NCBI GenBank assembly: GCA_032054765.1 | Contig: DAMBSC010000003.1 | Coordinates: forward strand, 248,001 to 312,000 | Length of the DNA: 64,000 nucleotides | Direction: 5' to 3' | Source: DFXE01 sp032054765 | GTDB lineage: Bacteria; Bacteroidota; Bacteroidia; Bacteroidales; Tannerellaceae | Shown: positions 35,109 through 45,067 of the stretch, piece by piece | Numbering within the stretch: the first letter of the stretch is position 1 | How the letters are laid out: each line of letters begins with the position of its first letter | Translations under genes and position numbers: made by a program | The notes under the pieces: model-generated | What the model was told of the DNA's origin: nothing | The model's database searches: none | What the model saw: the letters and a program-made list of their open reading frames with translations, nothing else

Positions 35109-36383
35109 CTAATATCTGTCTTTCCATAACTTTTTCATGTATTCCATAAGCTTCTGCTCCGCCGGATTATTCTGTCCTACCCAAAAACGTTCGTTCAACA
35201 CTTCAGGCGGGAGAAAATTTTGTTTTACAAAGTTGTTTTCATAGTTATGAGCATACTTGTACTCTTTCCCATAATCCAGTTCTTTCATCAACTTGGTTGG
35301 TGCATTGCGCAAATGTAGCGGAACCGGCAGATTTCCTGTTTTCTCAACAATTTCCATAGCATTTCCGATTGCCACGGTTGCCGAATTACTTTTCGGACAG
35401 GTCGCCAGATAAATGGTTGTTTCCGCCAGGATAAGCTGTCCTTCCGGCCAGCCTATTTTACGTAGAGCATCAAAACATGTATTTGCCAGTAATAATGCAT
35501 TCGGATTCGCCAATCCTATATCTTCTGCAGCTAAAATAACCAGACGACGAGCGATAAATTCAGGGTCTTCTCCACCTGCTACCATTCTGGCAAGCCAGTA
35601 AATTGCGGCATCCGGATCACTTCCCCTTATTGATTTTATAAAAGCGGAAATGACATCATAATGCATCTCTCCTCCTTTATCATAAGCAGCAGGATTCTCC
35701 TGCAAGCGCTCCACCACTTTTTCATCCGTTATTTCAATCGTATCATTTTCTTCTTCAGCACCTACTACCAAATCCAGGATATTTAAGAGCTTACGGGCAT
35801 CTCCTCCTGAATAACGTAGTATAGCATCAGTTTCTTTGAGTTCTATTTTTTTCTTTTTCAGTACAACGTCTTCTGCTATCACTTTATGCAATAATGTCAA
35901 CAAATCTTCTTTATCCAGCGACTTCAAAACATATACCTGACAACGGGACAAAAGCGGCCGGATTACTTCAAAAGAAGGATTTTCTGTTGTAGCTCCAATC
36001 AACGTTACAACACCTGTCTCTACAGCTCCTAAAAGCGAATCTTGTTGCGACTTACTGAATCTGTGTATTTCATCAATGAACAGAATAGGTGAAACCGTAT
36101 TGAAGAAACGATTACTTTTCGCTTTTTCTATTACATCCCTTACATCTTTGACTCCGGAACTGATCGCGCTCAATGTATAAAAAGGAGCTTCAAGTTTATT
36201 GGAAATGATCTGCGCCAAAGTTGTCTTTCCCACACCCGGAGGTCCCCACAATATAAAAGACGGGATTCTTCCCCCGTCGATCATTTTACGTAATACAGCC
36301 CCTTGGCCAACCAGATGCTTTTGACCGATATAATCATCCAGTGTTTTCGGTCGCATCCTCTCTGCTAAAGGTTGATTCATCAT
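35109..36383 (-). CDS. rarA: Replication-associated recombination protein A (AAA+ ATPase)
   Basis: 424 residues of the RarA/MgsA/WRNIP1 family, a clamp-loader-like AAA+ ATPase that acts at stalled replication forks. Family opening PLAERMRPKTLDDYIGQ, Walker A GPPGVGKTT at 47-55, Walker B ILFIDEIHRF, sensor ATTENPSFEV, and the C-terminal oligomerisation part (LPVPLHLRNAPTKLMKELDYG). Two ATG codons open the frame; the second (36380) is equally possible. It lies 31 bp upstream of serC, so may share its transcript. Confidence 0.95.
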   Translation of the reverse strand: MMNQPLAERMRPKTLDDYIGQKHLVGQGAVLRKMIDGGRIPSFILWGPPGVGKTTLAQIISNKLEAPFYTLSAISSGVKDVRDVIEKAKSNRFFNTVSPILFIDEIHRFSKSQQDSLLGAVETGVVTLIGATTENPSFEVIRPLLSRCQVYVLKSLDKEDLLTLLHKVIAEDVVLKKKKIELKETDAILRYSGGDARKLLNILDLVVGAEEENDTIEITDEKVVERLQENPAAYDKGGEMHYDVISAFIKSIRGSDPDAAIYWLARMVAGGEDPEFIARRLVILAAEDIGLANPNALLLANTCFDALRKIGWPEGQLILAETTIYLATCPKSNSATVAIGNAMEIVEKTGNLPVPLHLRNAPTKLMKELDYGKEYKYAHNYENNFVKQNFLPPEVLNERFWVGQNNPAEQKLMEYMKKLWKDRY

Positions 36384-36463
36384 GCTACAAAAGTCGGATT
36401 TTTTATTTATTTATCCAAAGAATAAACGGATGAAAATAATGGTGTCCGAACACTGCTTAAAAC

Positions 36464-36551
36464 GGGTGCGACCTCTTTCCCAAAAGGGTGCGCCCGATTT
36501 GCAAAAAGGATGCGCCCTTTTCCTTAATAGGGTGCACCCGATTTTAAGAAA
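36464..36551. repeat. Tandem array, four copies with exact 22-bp period, palindromic core
   Basis: GGGTGCG-type cores start at 36464, 36486, 36508 and 36530. The core is GGGTGCGCCC or the perfect palindrome GGGTGCACCC, joined by A/T-rich linkers. It lies between the divergent rarA and DUF6377 genes. Confidence 0.92.
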
Positions 36552-36608
36552 GTAATTGACCTTTAAAAATCAATGATAATCAGGATGTAAAAAATTTATA
36601 AGCTATTC

Positions 36609-36641
36609 TTTGAAGTATTTAGATAGTAGTTGCTATATTTG
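36609..36641 (+). promoter_or_regulatory. Promoter of the DUF6377 gene
   Basis: TTTG at 36609-36612 and TATATTTG at 36634-36641 are spaced by 21 bp, a full match to the Bacteroidetes -33/-7 consensus, 37 bp before the ATG. Confidence 0.75.
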
Positions 36642-36678
36642 CATATAACTTTTGTTTATACAGACCTTACAATACCCA

Positions 36679-38283
36679 ATGAGAATCATATACTCAACTA
36701 TATTATTTATATTAATTGCATTCTCTGCAAACGCCCAACCTTCACAGGATTCACTTCTTGTCCAATTGGACCGGCATATTGATCTCGACGACACTTACAT
36801 TAAACAGAAGGAAAACCGAATATGGGAGATCAACCAAAAGCTACATCTTTCAGAGGATGATCCCCACAAACTATTTAATAGTTATATTGATCTTTTTGAA
36901 GAATACAAATCATACAAATATGACTCAGCACATAATTATGCGCTAAAGTCGTTAGACATCGCAACAAAACTTAATAATAAACTATACACAATAAAGGCAA
37001 ACGAAGCAGTTGTTTTCTGCCTCTTATCATCCGGACTTTTCAAAGAAGCATTCGATATGATGAAAAATACGGATATCACCAATGCTCCCGACCAGGTAAA
37101 AAGAGACCATTATGCTTTATGGGCAAGGTTGTATTATGATATCGCAGATTATAACAATGATGAACCTTTTAGAAGTGAATATATCGAGAAAGGTAACCAA
37201 TACAGTGATTCCGTTCTCCACATCCAGTCCATGCAATCTATAGACTGGTGGTATTCTTATGGTTTGCAACAAATGAAAAAAGATAACTACAAACGCGCTA
37301 TAGAGGCATTTACTACCTTAATAAACATCAGAGACATCGACGATCATCTTTATGCAATAACTACATCCAGCCTGGCTCACGCCTATCTTCTGATGGGTGA
37401 CAGGGAACAATCGAAACAAAATCTTATCAGGGCAGCAATAGGCGATCTTAAATCGGTCACAAAAGAAACAACCGCATTGTGTAATCTGGCTATCATTTTA
37501 TATGAAGACGGAGATATCGATCGGGCATATAAATACATCAAGATAGCAATGGAAGATGCCAACTTCTATAATGCCCGTCATCGTAAATTACAGGTAGGCG
37601 CAATTCTTCCTATTATCGAACAGGTACGCTTCGATACAGTAGAAAAACAACGAAATACCCTCATGTGGCTGGTGGGGTCTATTTCTTTATTATTTGTATT
37701 GTTACTGATAGCTACGATTGTGATATACAAACAGATCAAGAAGGTGCGAAAAGCGCGCAAAACCATTGTCAATCAAAATGAACAACTGATACAAACCAAT
37801 AGCCAGCTGAATGAAGTAAGTAATATCAAAGATGAATATATAGGTTATTCTTTCTACATCCATTCCGAATATATTGATAAACTCGAAGGACTGTATAAAC
37901 AAGTAAACCGGAAAGTAGCGGCACGTCAATATGAAGACCTGCGTTCTGCTTTTAAAGAGTCAGATCTGCAAAAAGAAAGAAAAAACATGTATGCCTCATT
38001 CGATGAGACATTCTTACGGATTTTCCCTACCTTTATTCATGCGTATAACGCAATGTTCGAACCTATAGATCAGGTTCAAACTGAAAACAATAAAAGCCTC
38101 ACTGCTGAAATGAGAATCTTTGCATTAATCCGGTTAGGTATTTACGAAAGCGACCGTATTGCCAAATTCTTGAATTATTCTGTAAATACTATTAATACGT
38201 ACAAAACGAAAGTTAAAAACAAATCTATCGTATCGAATGAACTTTTTGAACAGAAAATTATGGAAATAAAGTCTGTTCAATGA
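36679..38283 (+). CDS. DUF6377 TPR membrane protein with C-terminal HTH, PUL regulator
   Basis: 534 residues from MRIIYSTILFILIAFSANA (a signal peptide). Residues about 25-320 form TPR-like helical repeats in the periplasm. One TM segment lies near 327-350 (LVGSISLLFVLLLIATIVIY), then a coiled coil in the cytoplasm (KTIVNQNEQLIQTNSQLNEV) and a C-terminal helix-turn-helix of LuxR-like form (SDRIAKFLNYSVNTINTYKT). So it can sense outside and bind DNA inside in one chain. This family often precedes SusC/SusD loci, as here, and likely controls the operon that starts 238 bp downstream. Confidence 0.85.
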   Translation: MRIIYSTILFILIAFSANAQPSQDSLLVQLDRHIDLDDTYIKQKENRIWEINQKLHLSEDDPHKLFNSYIDLFEEYKSYKYDSAHNYALKSLDIATKLNNKLYTIKANEAVVFCLLSSGLFKEAFDMMKNTDITNAPDQVKRDHYALWARLYYDIADYNNDEPFRSEYIEKGNQYSDSVLHIQSMQSIDWWYSYGLQQMKKDNYKRAIEAFTTLINIRDIDDHLYAITTSSLAHAYLLMGDREQSKQNLIRAAIGDLKSVTKETTALCNLAIILYEDGDIDRAYKYIKIAMEDANFYNARHRKLQVGAILPIIEQVRFDTVEKQRNTLMWLVGSISLLFVLLLIATIVIYKQIKKVRKARKTIVNQNEQLIQTNSQLNEVSNIKDEYIGYSFYIHSEYIDKLEGLYKQVNRKVAARQYEDLRSAFKESDLQKERKNMYASFDETFLRIFPTFIHAYNAMFEPIDQVQTENNKSLTAEMRIFALIRLGIYESDRIAKFLNYSVNTINTYKTKVKNKSIVSNELFEQKIMEIKSVQ

Positions 38284-38423
38284 TTTAAACTGCCATATTT
38301 TCGTTATATTTTTTCATTTCACCCAAAACACCAATCAACTAATTAATAAAACATTAAGTAAATATAAAATCAAAAAATCATTATATATTTCATAAGTTAA
38401 TTCCTTTTAACATTTCACTCCGA

Positions 38424-38431
38424 TACTTTTG
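38424..38431 (+). promoter_or_regulatory. -7 box of the SusC/SusD operon
   Basis: TACTTTTG, a TAnnTTTG match, about 90 bp before the first gene. The AT-rich region upstream shows no clear -33 element, as expected for an activated promoter. Confidence 0.55.
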
Positions 38432-38520
38432 CTATGTCGATTAATTGCAATGGACACTTAAATCTGATTTTATAAAATTATTGTTAAATATTAAATTGCT
38501 AATTTTAAAACTACAGACCT

Positions 38521-39051
38521 ATGAAAGCGTTAAAAACACAGCTTGTCTTTCTATCATTTCTGGTCATTATGACGTGCCTCAGCGCATGTAATAACACAGA
38601 TGACGGTTCGTATGTAGCTCCTATTACCACGTATGAGAAAATAAACGGAACGTGGGAGCTTAAATCTTTGAAACAAGTCGATGAAATCGCAGCAGCTAAT
38701 TCGCAAAAACCCAGCGAAATGACTCTGACGGACCAATTCGGCTTTTCTACGTTTAGTATTTCTTTAAATGTAGATGGAGAAAACCTTCCTACATCTTATC
38801 AGGTTGGTGGTACAGCACCATTGTTCTTCCCGGCGGAAGGCTACTGGGAAATGGATTTTCCTTTTCAGAATCCCGATGGTAAGCCAAGTATTATCAATTT
38901 GTACGCCGACGCTGCAAAGACGAGTCGTACCGGAACACTTTACATCACCGCAACACCGGGTGCTACCCGTTCTATGGAGCTAAAGTTTACCCGCAGTACG
39001 AAAGGGATAGCCTATGTATCCTATGTTTATCAATTATCACAACCTAATTAA
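38521..39051 (+). CDS. DUF5004-like lipoprotein (lipocalin-type) of the PUL
   Basis: 176 residues with a lipobox CLSAC. The mature part starts with YEKINGTWELKSLKQVDE, the usual opening of lipocalin-like DUF5004/DUF4923 lipoproteins, and continues as a set of beta strands ending KGIAYVSYVYQLSQ. It is the first gene of the SusC/SusD operon, 9 bp before the next gene. It probably sits on the outer membrane and binds a ligand of the transport system. Exact role unknown. Confidence 0.7.
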   Translation: MKALKTQLVFLSFLVIMTCLSACNNTDDGSYVAPITTYEKINGTWELKSLKQVDEIAAANSQKPSEMTLTDQFGFSTFSISLNVDGENLPTSYQVGGTAPLFFPAEGYWEMDFPFQNPDGKPSIINLYADAAKTSRTGTLYITATPGATRSMELKFTRSTKGIAYVSYVYQLSQPN

Positions 39052-39060
39052 TTGACTGTT

Positions 39061-40197
39061 ATGAAGAAGATATTCAGTATTTTACTGTTTTTTGCAGCCA
39101 TATTCCTGTCTGCAAAAGCAATGGCCGCAGATGAAATGGGCGCACCGTCCAGGATATGGACATATCCGGTTGTATATGCACTCGATCAGCCTGTTACCTG
39201 GTATTTCGACATGAACGGTACAACATTAAGTGAAGGAACAGACCTTTATCTTTGGGTATGGTCGCCTTCTGAACCGGATGCAGGGAATTGGGAGAATTCT
39301 TCTGATTTTGCTAAACTTGAATACGATGGTAATATGATCTATAAAAAGACATTAACTCCAACAGAATATTTCAGTTTACCAATAGCCGATATTGAAAGTT
39401 CAGCAGGGTTCTGGATGCGTTTGAAAGATAAGAGTGGATCGTTACAAAGTGACGTGATCAGCGCCCCTTGGTCGGTTGCCGAAATAAAAGGTTTTAAAGA
39501 TTCCGGGAAAGCGGCACAGATCTTCCCTGAAAACTTCTATCTCGATAATCCCGTATCTATCCTTATCAATGCAGAAAACGTTTGGACAGGAGCAGTTCAG
39601 GGCGGACTTGTAGGTTTGTCGTCAATCCATTTCCATAGCGGATTAAATAATTTTGATGAAAATGCAACTGTTGAATATCAGGCCTGGGTACCTGAAATGG
39701 TAGAAAAGACCAAATTTACTCTTATTGGAGATAATATTTATAAGATCGATTTTATCCCAAGGGAATACTATGGAGTTGATGAAGAATACGAAATGGAGAA
39801 TATCCAGTTTGTACTTCCGGGTACGGATTGGGCGAAAGTGGGTACAGATGAAGACGGAAAAGACTTTATCTTTCGCGCTCCCGGTGTTCCTATTCCTCCT
39901 GATCCGGAATTCTATTTCTTCCCAAGAAGAATCTCCCAGTTGGATATATTGACATTGGTAAGAACCAATAACGAAAAGAACAGCAAAGGATTGGTTTACA
40001 CCATCACAGCCGGTAGTAAAACGATCAAAGGTGAATTCTCAGGAAGAAGAGAAGAAATGAAAGCTCATATTAACCTATTACAGGAACTATCCGGTTTAAA
40101 TAATCTTTCCAAAATAACATTGAAAGTTGAACATCTGGAAGGTGCTGAAATATTGACGACCGATATTCCTTTAATCCCAGTATCCGAACTTGAATAA
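39061..40197 (+). CDS. Secreted beta-rich protein in SusE/SusF position
   Basis: 378 residues from MKKIFSILLFFAAIFLSAKAMA, a cleavable signal peptide without lipobox. The body consists of beta-sandwich-like units with aromatic patches (PVVYALDQPVTWYFDMN, LWVWSPSEPDAGNW, NVWTGAVQGGLVGLS) that could bind glycans. By position, between a small lipoprotein and SusC, it matches SusE/SusF-type accessory binders, but I see no firm sequence match. It lies 18 bp before the SusC start. Confidence 0.55.
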   Translation: MKKIFSILLFFAAIFLSAKAMAADEMGAPSRIWTYPVVYALDQPVTWYFDMNGTTLSEGTDLYLWVWSPSEPDAGNWENSSDFAKLEYDGNMIYKKTLTPTEYFSLPIADIESSAGFWMRLKDKSGSLQSDVISAPWSVAEIKGFKDSGKAAQIFPENFYLDNPVSILINAENVWTGAVQGGLVGLSSIHFHSGLNNFDENATVEYQAWVPEMVEKTKFTLIGDNIYKIDFIPREYYGVDEEYEMENIQFVLPGTDWAKVGTDEDGKDFIFRAPGVPIPPDPEFYFFPRRISQLDILTLVRTNNEKNSKGLVYTITAGSKTIKGEFSGRREEMKAHINLLQELSGLNNLSKITLKVEHLEGAEILTTDIPLIPVSELE

Positions 40198-40215
40198 CTT
40201 TAACAAAGTAATATA

Positions 40216-43185
40216 ATGAAAGTAAATCATATATATAAAGGCATCCTTTTCCTGTTGATAGCTATAGTATTCATGACAGGAACGAATCAATATGCCTACG
40301 CACAAGACATCACCGTAAAGGGTGTAGTAACAGATAAAAGGCAGGAACCGTTAATCGGAGCCAATGTCCGTGTATCAGGAACAACGACAGGTACCGTAAC
40401 AGACATAGATGGCAATTTTACAATCAGCTGCCCGTCAGGTAGTAAACTGGAAGTATCCTATATAGGATATGTAACACAAGAAGTAACAGCTTCTCCTTCT
40501 ATGACCATTGTATTGCACGAAGATGCCGTAGCTTTAGCTGAAACAGTAGTTGTAGGTATCGGATACGGTACGATGAGAAAGTCAGACCTTACCGGAGCCA
40601 TCGCTTCTGTAAACCAGGATGATCTGAAAAAAGGAATCGTAACGTCTGCCGAACAGCTATTACAAGGTAAAGTAGCCGGATTAACAGTTATACAAGGTTC
40701 AGGAGATCCGGCTTCAGGTGCAACTATACGATTGAGAGGAGGAACTTCTCTTACTGCCAGTAACGCCCCGTTAGTAGTAGTTGATGGTATACCTGGTGTT
40801 GATTTTAACACGGTTCAACCATCGGAAATCGTTTCAGTAGATATCCTGAAAGATGCATCTTCTGCCGCTATTTACGGTTCCCGCGGAGCAAATGGGGTTA
40901 TTATTGTAACAACAAACCGTTCTACCAGTAATGTAGAAAGAAGAAGTATAGAATACAACGGGTATGTAGCAGTGGGACAAACCGCCAAACATATGGATCT
41001 ATTATCTGCTGATCAGTGGAGAGGATATGTACGCAACAATAATGTGGCAAGTGCCATAGATTACGGCGGTGACACCGACTGGCAGAAAGAACTGGAGAGA
41101 ACAGCTTGGTCGCATTCGCATAATGTGTTTATTAATGGTGTAAATGAAAACAACGGATATAGTGCTTCAGTTACTTATCAGGATAATCAGGGAGTAGTTA
41201 AAAGAAGTAATATGGACAGGTTGTCCGGTAGTGTTTCTGCTCATCAATACGCTTTAGATAAAAGATTAAAAGTAGATATAGGAGTTAACGGTAGTATCGA
41301 CAACTGGAACCCTATTGATACCCGTATCTTTGAAAGAGCAGCAAACTTAAATCCGACAGTTCCCGTTAAAGACAGATTCGGCGAATATACTTCAATTGGC
41401 GGAACCAATACAGAAAATCCTGTTGAATTGTTGAATAACCGGTTTATGGATGATTCCCGTCACCGTTTCCTGGGATACGGAAAGATTGAATTTGAAATAA
41501 TCAATGGTTTGAAAGCCGTAGGTAACGGTTCATACGAATACAACTCCCATCAACGCAGAACATATATTCCTACTTATGCTGAAATGGAAGGTAGAACAGA
41601 AAAAGGACGTGGAGAAAGATCGCTGGCCGATTACAGAAACACGCAATTAGAAACCTATCTGAATTACGATGTGGCTTTCAATGATATCCATAAATTAAAT
41701 GTATTGGCCGGTTATTCTTACCTGAAAAATGTATATGAAGGATTCGGTGCTACCCGAAGAGGCTTTGATACGGATCAGTTCTTGTATAACAACCTGGCTG
41801 CCGGTTCCGACTATCGTGCGGGCGACGTGTATTCATACAAAGGACAATCGAACCTGGTTTCTTTCTACGGCCGTGTGAATTATAACTTTATGGGAAAATA
41901 CATGATCACAGCAACACTGCGACGTGACGGCTCTTCCCGTTTCGGAAAAAATAACAAATGGGGTACTTTCCCATCCGTATCAGCAGCCTGGAGAATGTCT
42001 GACGAAGCTTTTATGGAGTCTACTTCTTCCTGGTTAGATAATTTAAAATTACGGGCAGGTTTTGGTATCACCGGTAACCAAGATGGTATCGGCGAATACA
42101 AATCACTCGCCATATTGGCTGCAGACGGTGCTTCTTATTATGATTCCGAAACTGGAACATGGAAAAAATCGTATGCACCGAACCAGAATGTAAATCCCGA
42201 TTTGAAATGGGAATCTACTACCCAATACAATGTTGGTATCGACTTCGGAATAGTAGGAAGGATAAATGGTAGTATTGAGTTATATCATAAAAAGACAACC
42301 GATCTTCTTTGGACATATCCTGTTCCACAACCCCCGAACCTGGTTAATAACATGCTGGCAAACGTGGGAGACCTGACCAATAAAGGTATAGAGCTGTCAT
42401 TAAATGTCAATTTGATGCAAACACAGGATTTCTCATGGGATGCCAACTTGAATGTTTCTTATAATGATCAAAAAATCAATAAACTGTCAAACGAAGTATT
42501 TCAGGAATCAGGTTTGAAGACCGGTTCATTACATGGCCTTCGCGGTATGTCGGGAATCTATTCTCAAATTGTAAAAGAAGGTCTTCCTTCAGGAGCATTT
42601 TACGGACCTAAGTGTCAGGGTATCGACGAAAACGGTGCTTATATTATTAACAGAGATGAAAACGGTAATCCCGTAAATGAATATCTCGGAAGTGCCTTAC
42701 CCAAAGTAAATCTGGGTTTCGGAATGAATTTCCTGTATAAACAATTTGATTTCGGATTTGCTGCCTACGGTATGTTCGGACAAAAAGCATTGAACGCTTC
42801 AGCCATGAGTATGTACGATCCTACCCGTTTACCGGCACAGAATGTACCAGACGATTTTCTTACCAGCGGAATTAAAGTAGATCCGTTATTCTCTGACTAC
42901 TGGGTTGAAAACGCTTCTTTCCTACGTCTGCAATCCGTTACATTAGGATATACCATACCCAATACCAAAACTTTTGGTATTCAAAAGATCAGATTCTATC
43001 TGACGGGCGAGAACCTGTTTGTAATAACAGGCTATAGCGGCGTTGATCCTGAAGTAAAAATCACAAATGATGATACTTCGCTGAATACCAATATCAGTAA
43101 TCAATTAATCTCTCCCGGTATAGAAAGATTCAATAGTTATCCACGTCCAAGAACTTATTCATTGGGTGTAAATATTACTTTTTAA
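40216..43185 (+). CDS. SusC/RagA-family TonB-dependent outer-membrane receptor
   Basis: 989 residues, full length. Signal peptide to about residue 30 (NQYAYAQ), CarboxypepD_reg domain (33-110: KGVVTDKRQEPLIGANVRVS, TVTDIDGNFTI), TonB contact AETVVVGIGYGTMRKSDLTG, plug domain (about 120-235, with the family signature SSAAIYGSRGANGVIIVTT), then the 22-strand barrel ending TYSLGVNITF. It takes up glycans with the SusD lid coded next. The presence of a GH97 gene in the locus suggests an alpha-linked glycan. Confidence 0.96.
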   Translation: MKVNHIYKGILFLLIAIVFMTGTNQYAYAQDITVKGVVTDKRQEPLIGANVRVSGTTTGTVTDIDGNFTISCPSGSKLEVSYIGYVTQEVTASPSMTIVLHEDAVALAETVVVGIGYGTMRKSDLTGAIASVNQDDLKKGIVTSAEQLLQGKVAGLTVIQGSGDPASGATIRLRGGTSLTASNAPLVVVDGIPGVDFNTVQPSEIVSVDILKDASSAAIYGSRGANGVIIVTTNRSTSNVERRSIEYNGYVAVGQTAKHMDLLSADQWRGYVRNNNVASAIDYGGDTDWQKELERTAWSHSHNVFINGVNENNGYSASVTYQDNQGVVKRSNMDRLSGSVSAHQYALDKRLKVDIGVNGSIDNWNPIDTRIFERAANLNPTVPVKDRFGEYTSIGGTNTENPVELLNNRFMDDSRHRFLGYGKIEFEIINGLKAVGNGSYEYNSHQRRTYIPTYAEMEGRTEKGRGERSLADYRNTQLETYLNYDVAFNDIHKLNVLAGYSYLKNVYEGFGATRRGFDTDQFLYNNLAAGSDYRAGDVYSYKGQSNLVSFYGRVNYNFMGKYMITATLRRDGSSRFGKNNKWGTFPSVSAAWRMSDEAFMESTSSWLDNLKLRAGFGITGNQDGIGEYKSLAILAADGASYYDSETGTWKKSYAPNQNVNPDLKWESTTQYNVGIDFGIVGRINGSIELYHKKTTDLLWTYPVPQPPNLVNNMLANVGDLTNKGIELSLNVNLMQTQDFSWDANLNVSYNDQKINKLSNEVFQESGLKTGSLHGLRGMSGIYSQIVKEGLPSGAFYGPKCQGIDENGAYIINRDENGNPVNEYLGSALPKVNLGFGMNFLYKQFDFGFAAYGMFGQKALNASAMSMYDPTRLPAQNVPDDFLTSGIKVDPLFSDYWVENASFLRLQSVTLGYTIPNTKTFGIQKIRFYLTGENLFVITGYSGVDPEVKITNDDTSLNTNISNQLISPGIERFNSYPRPRTYSLGVNITF

Positions 43186-43301
43186 ACCATAGAACAGAAC
43201 GTATATATGAAACGAAGCAGTAATATAATAACTGTCTACGCCAAAGGCGATGATAAAACAGACTGCTGAGTTCCATACCTACATCTTAAATAATTTATCG
43301 T

Positions 43302-44816
43302 ATGAAAACTAAAATAATTTCAACATTGATTTTCTCCACATTACTATTCAGTGCTTGTACTGATCTGGATGAAAAATTATACGACAAAGTGCCGATGGAC
43401 GATTATGGGAAAACCCAATCGGAAATACAAACAATTGTAGGTGGCGCCTACGCTACACTCCGGGGATTCAGTGACTCCGACCAGGGAGGAACCAACTGTT
43501 ATCCTACGTGCGAATATGTCTTCTTTTTAAATGAATGTGCTTCCGATGAGGCCTGCATTCCCACACGCGGAACCGACTGGTACGACGGAGGGCGTTATCA
43601 ACAAGTCCAATTCCATACATGGGATGCCGATAATATAATGATACTTAGCGCATGGAAATACAGTTTCCAGGGAATAGCAAACGTTAATTCAATCATTTAT
43701 CAGGTAAACCAATCGGGATTGACAGATGAAGAAAAGGATGTGGTTAATGCCGAACTCCGTGCCATCCGCGCATACTACTATTCATTATTATTAGACCAGT
43801 TTGGAGATGTGCCTATTGTTACAAACTTCGAACAAGAAGGATTACCGGAAAAATCCACCCGTTTACAAGTATTCCAGTTCGTAGAATCCGAACTAAAAGA
43901 AGTGATGGATAATCTTCCTTCAGGTGTGATCTACGGACGTTTCACACAAAATGTAGCCAATAGTATACTCGCGCGTATTTATCTGAATTCCGAAGTATAC
44001 ACAGGAACCCCACGTTGGCAGGATTGTCTCGATGCATGTGATAGAGTTACCGGCTATGTTCTGGAACCTGATTATTTCGAGAGCTTTAAAACAGCAAATG
44101 AAAAGTCCAGGGAGATCATTTTTGCCATTCCTTACGACCATAAAGAAGGAACTGTAGGCAATTACCTGCACTCTATGACTTTCCATTATAACCAGAAATT
44201 TGCATTCTCACCCACCGGAAACTATCAATGGTGTGGAAACGGAATATGTGCTCAACCCGGATTATACTCTTCATTCGATGAAAATGATCTGCGACGTAAT
44301 TCATTACTGATCGGCGAACAAATCAATCTGGCCACAGGATCAGTAGTCATGATGGATAATGGAAATCCGCTAATCTATACGGAAGAGATCGAAAACTACA
44401 CCAATGCTTTACAAAACGAAGGTGCAAGATTATACAAATACGAAGTCCTTGCGGATGAACAATGGGAACGCGATCATGACCTGGTTGTAATCCGTTATGC
44501 CGAGATACTAATGATGAAAGCAGAAGCCAATTTCCGCTTAGGTTTCACTGCAAATGCACTTCCTTACATTAATGAAGTTCGTAGTCGCGTGGCTTTACCA
44601 AATCTTGAATCACTAACAGAACAAGCATTAGATAACGAGTGGAAACACGAATTTGTATTCGAAGGTATACGCCGCACAACAAATATACGCTTTGGTACAT
44701 TCTTTGAACCCTGGTGGGAAAAGAGCGCAACACCGGCATATAGAGGTGTATATCCTATCCCTCAAACCGTATTAGACCTGAATTCGGCATTGAAACAAAA
44801 TCCGAACTACATGTAA
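43302..44816 (+). CDS. SusD/RagB-family nutrient-binding lipoprotein
   Basis: 504 residues with a lipobox LLFSAC. The N-terminal SusD-like part (TDLDEKLYDKVPMDDYGKTQ), the TPR core (NAELRAIRAYYYSLLLDQFGDVPI) and the C-terminal part (LPYINEVRSRVALPNLESL, GVYPIPQTVLDLNSALKQNPNY) are all present. It forms the lid of the SusC barrel upstream and binds the glycan. The 116-bp gap to SusC has no gene. Confidence 0.95.
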   Translation: MKTKIISTLIFSTLLFSACTDLDEKLYDKVPMDDYGKTQSEIQTIVGGAYATLRGFSDSDQGGTNCYPTCEYVFFLNECASDEACIPTRGTDWYDGGRYQQVQFHTWDADNIMILSAWKYSFQGIANVNSIIYQVNQSGLTDEEKDVVNAELRAIRAYYYSLLLDQFGDVPIVTNFEQEGLPEKSTRLQVFQFVESELKEVMDNLPSGVIYGRFTQNVANSILARIYLNSEVYTGTPRWQDCLDACDRVTGYVLEPDYFESFKTANEKSREIIFAIPYDHKEGTVGNYLHSMTFHYNQKFAFSPTGNYQWCGNGICAQPGLYSSFDENDLRRNSLLIGEQINLATGSVVMMDNGNPLIYTEEIENYTNALQNEGARLYKYEVLADEQWERDHDLVVIRYAEILMMKAEANFRLGFTANALPYINEVRSRVALPNLESLTEQALDNEWKHEFVFEGIRRTTNIRFGTFFEPWWEKSATPAYRGVYPIPQTVLDLNSALKQNPNYM

Positions 44817-44883
44817 TCCCCAAATCATCTGCATAAAAATAAAACAATATGCAAATGATCACCAGGTTTTATCCTATCTTTTT

Positions 44884-44971
44884 GCTGGGTTACAACTATC
44901 GACCACGTGGGTCATGGCTGTCAACCAGCTGGGTCACAGATGTGGTCCACGTGAGTCATAATTGTCGACCA
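44884..44971. repeat. Tandem array, four copies with exact 22-bp period
   Basis: Units start at 44884, 44906, 44928 and 44950. They alternate between GCTGGGT and CGTGGGT/CGTGAGT starts and all end CCA. A fifth unit begins (GC) and stops. It lies between susD and the GH97 gene. Confidence 0.92.
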
Positions 44972-45067
44972 GCAAAAATATACAAGTGCTTCCAGATAAA
45001 TGATAAGATATTTCCCGGAGTTTTCATAGTAAATCCGGAATTCTCTGAACTAATAAATTAATATACA

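Noticed and set aside
43201..43270. 20-codon frame between susC and susD
   Set aside because: Too short, no conservation evidence, and the SusC/SusD gap is commonly empty.
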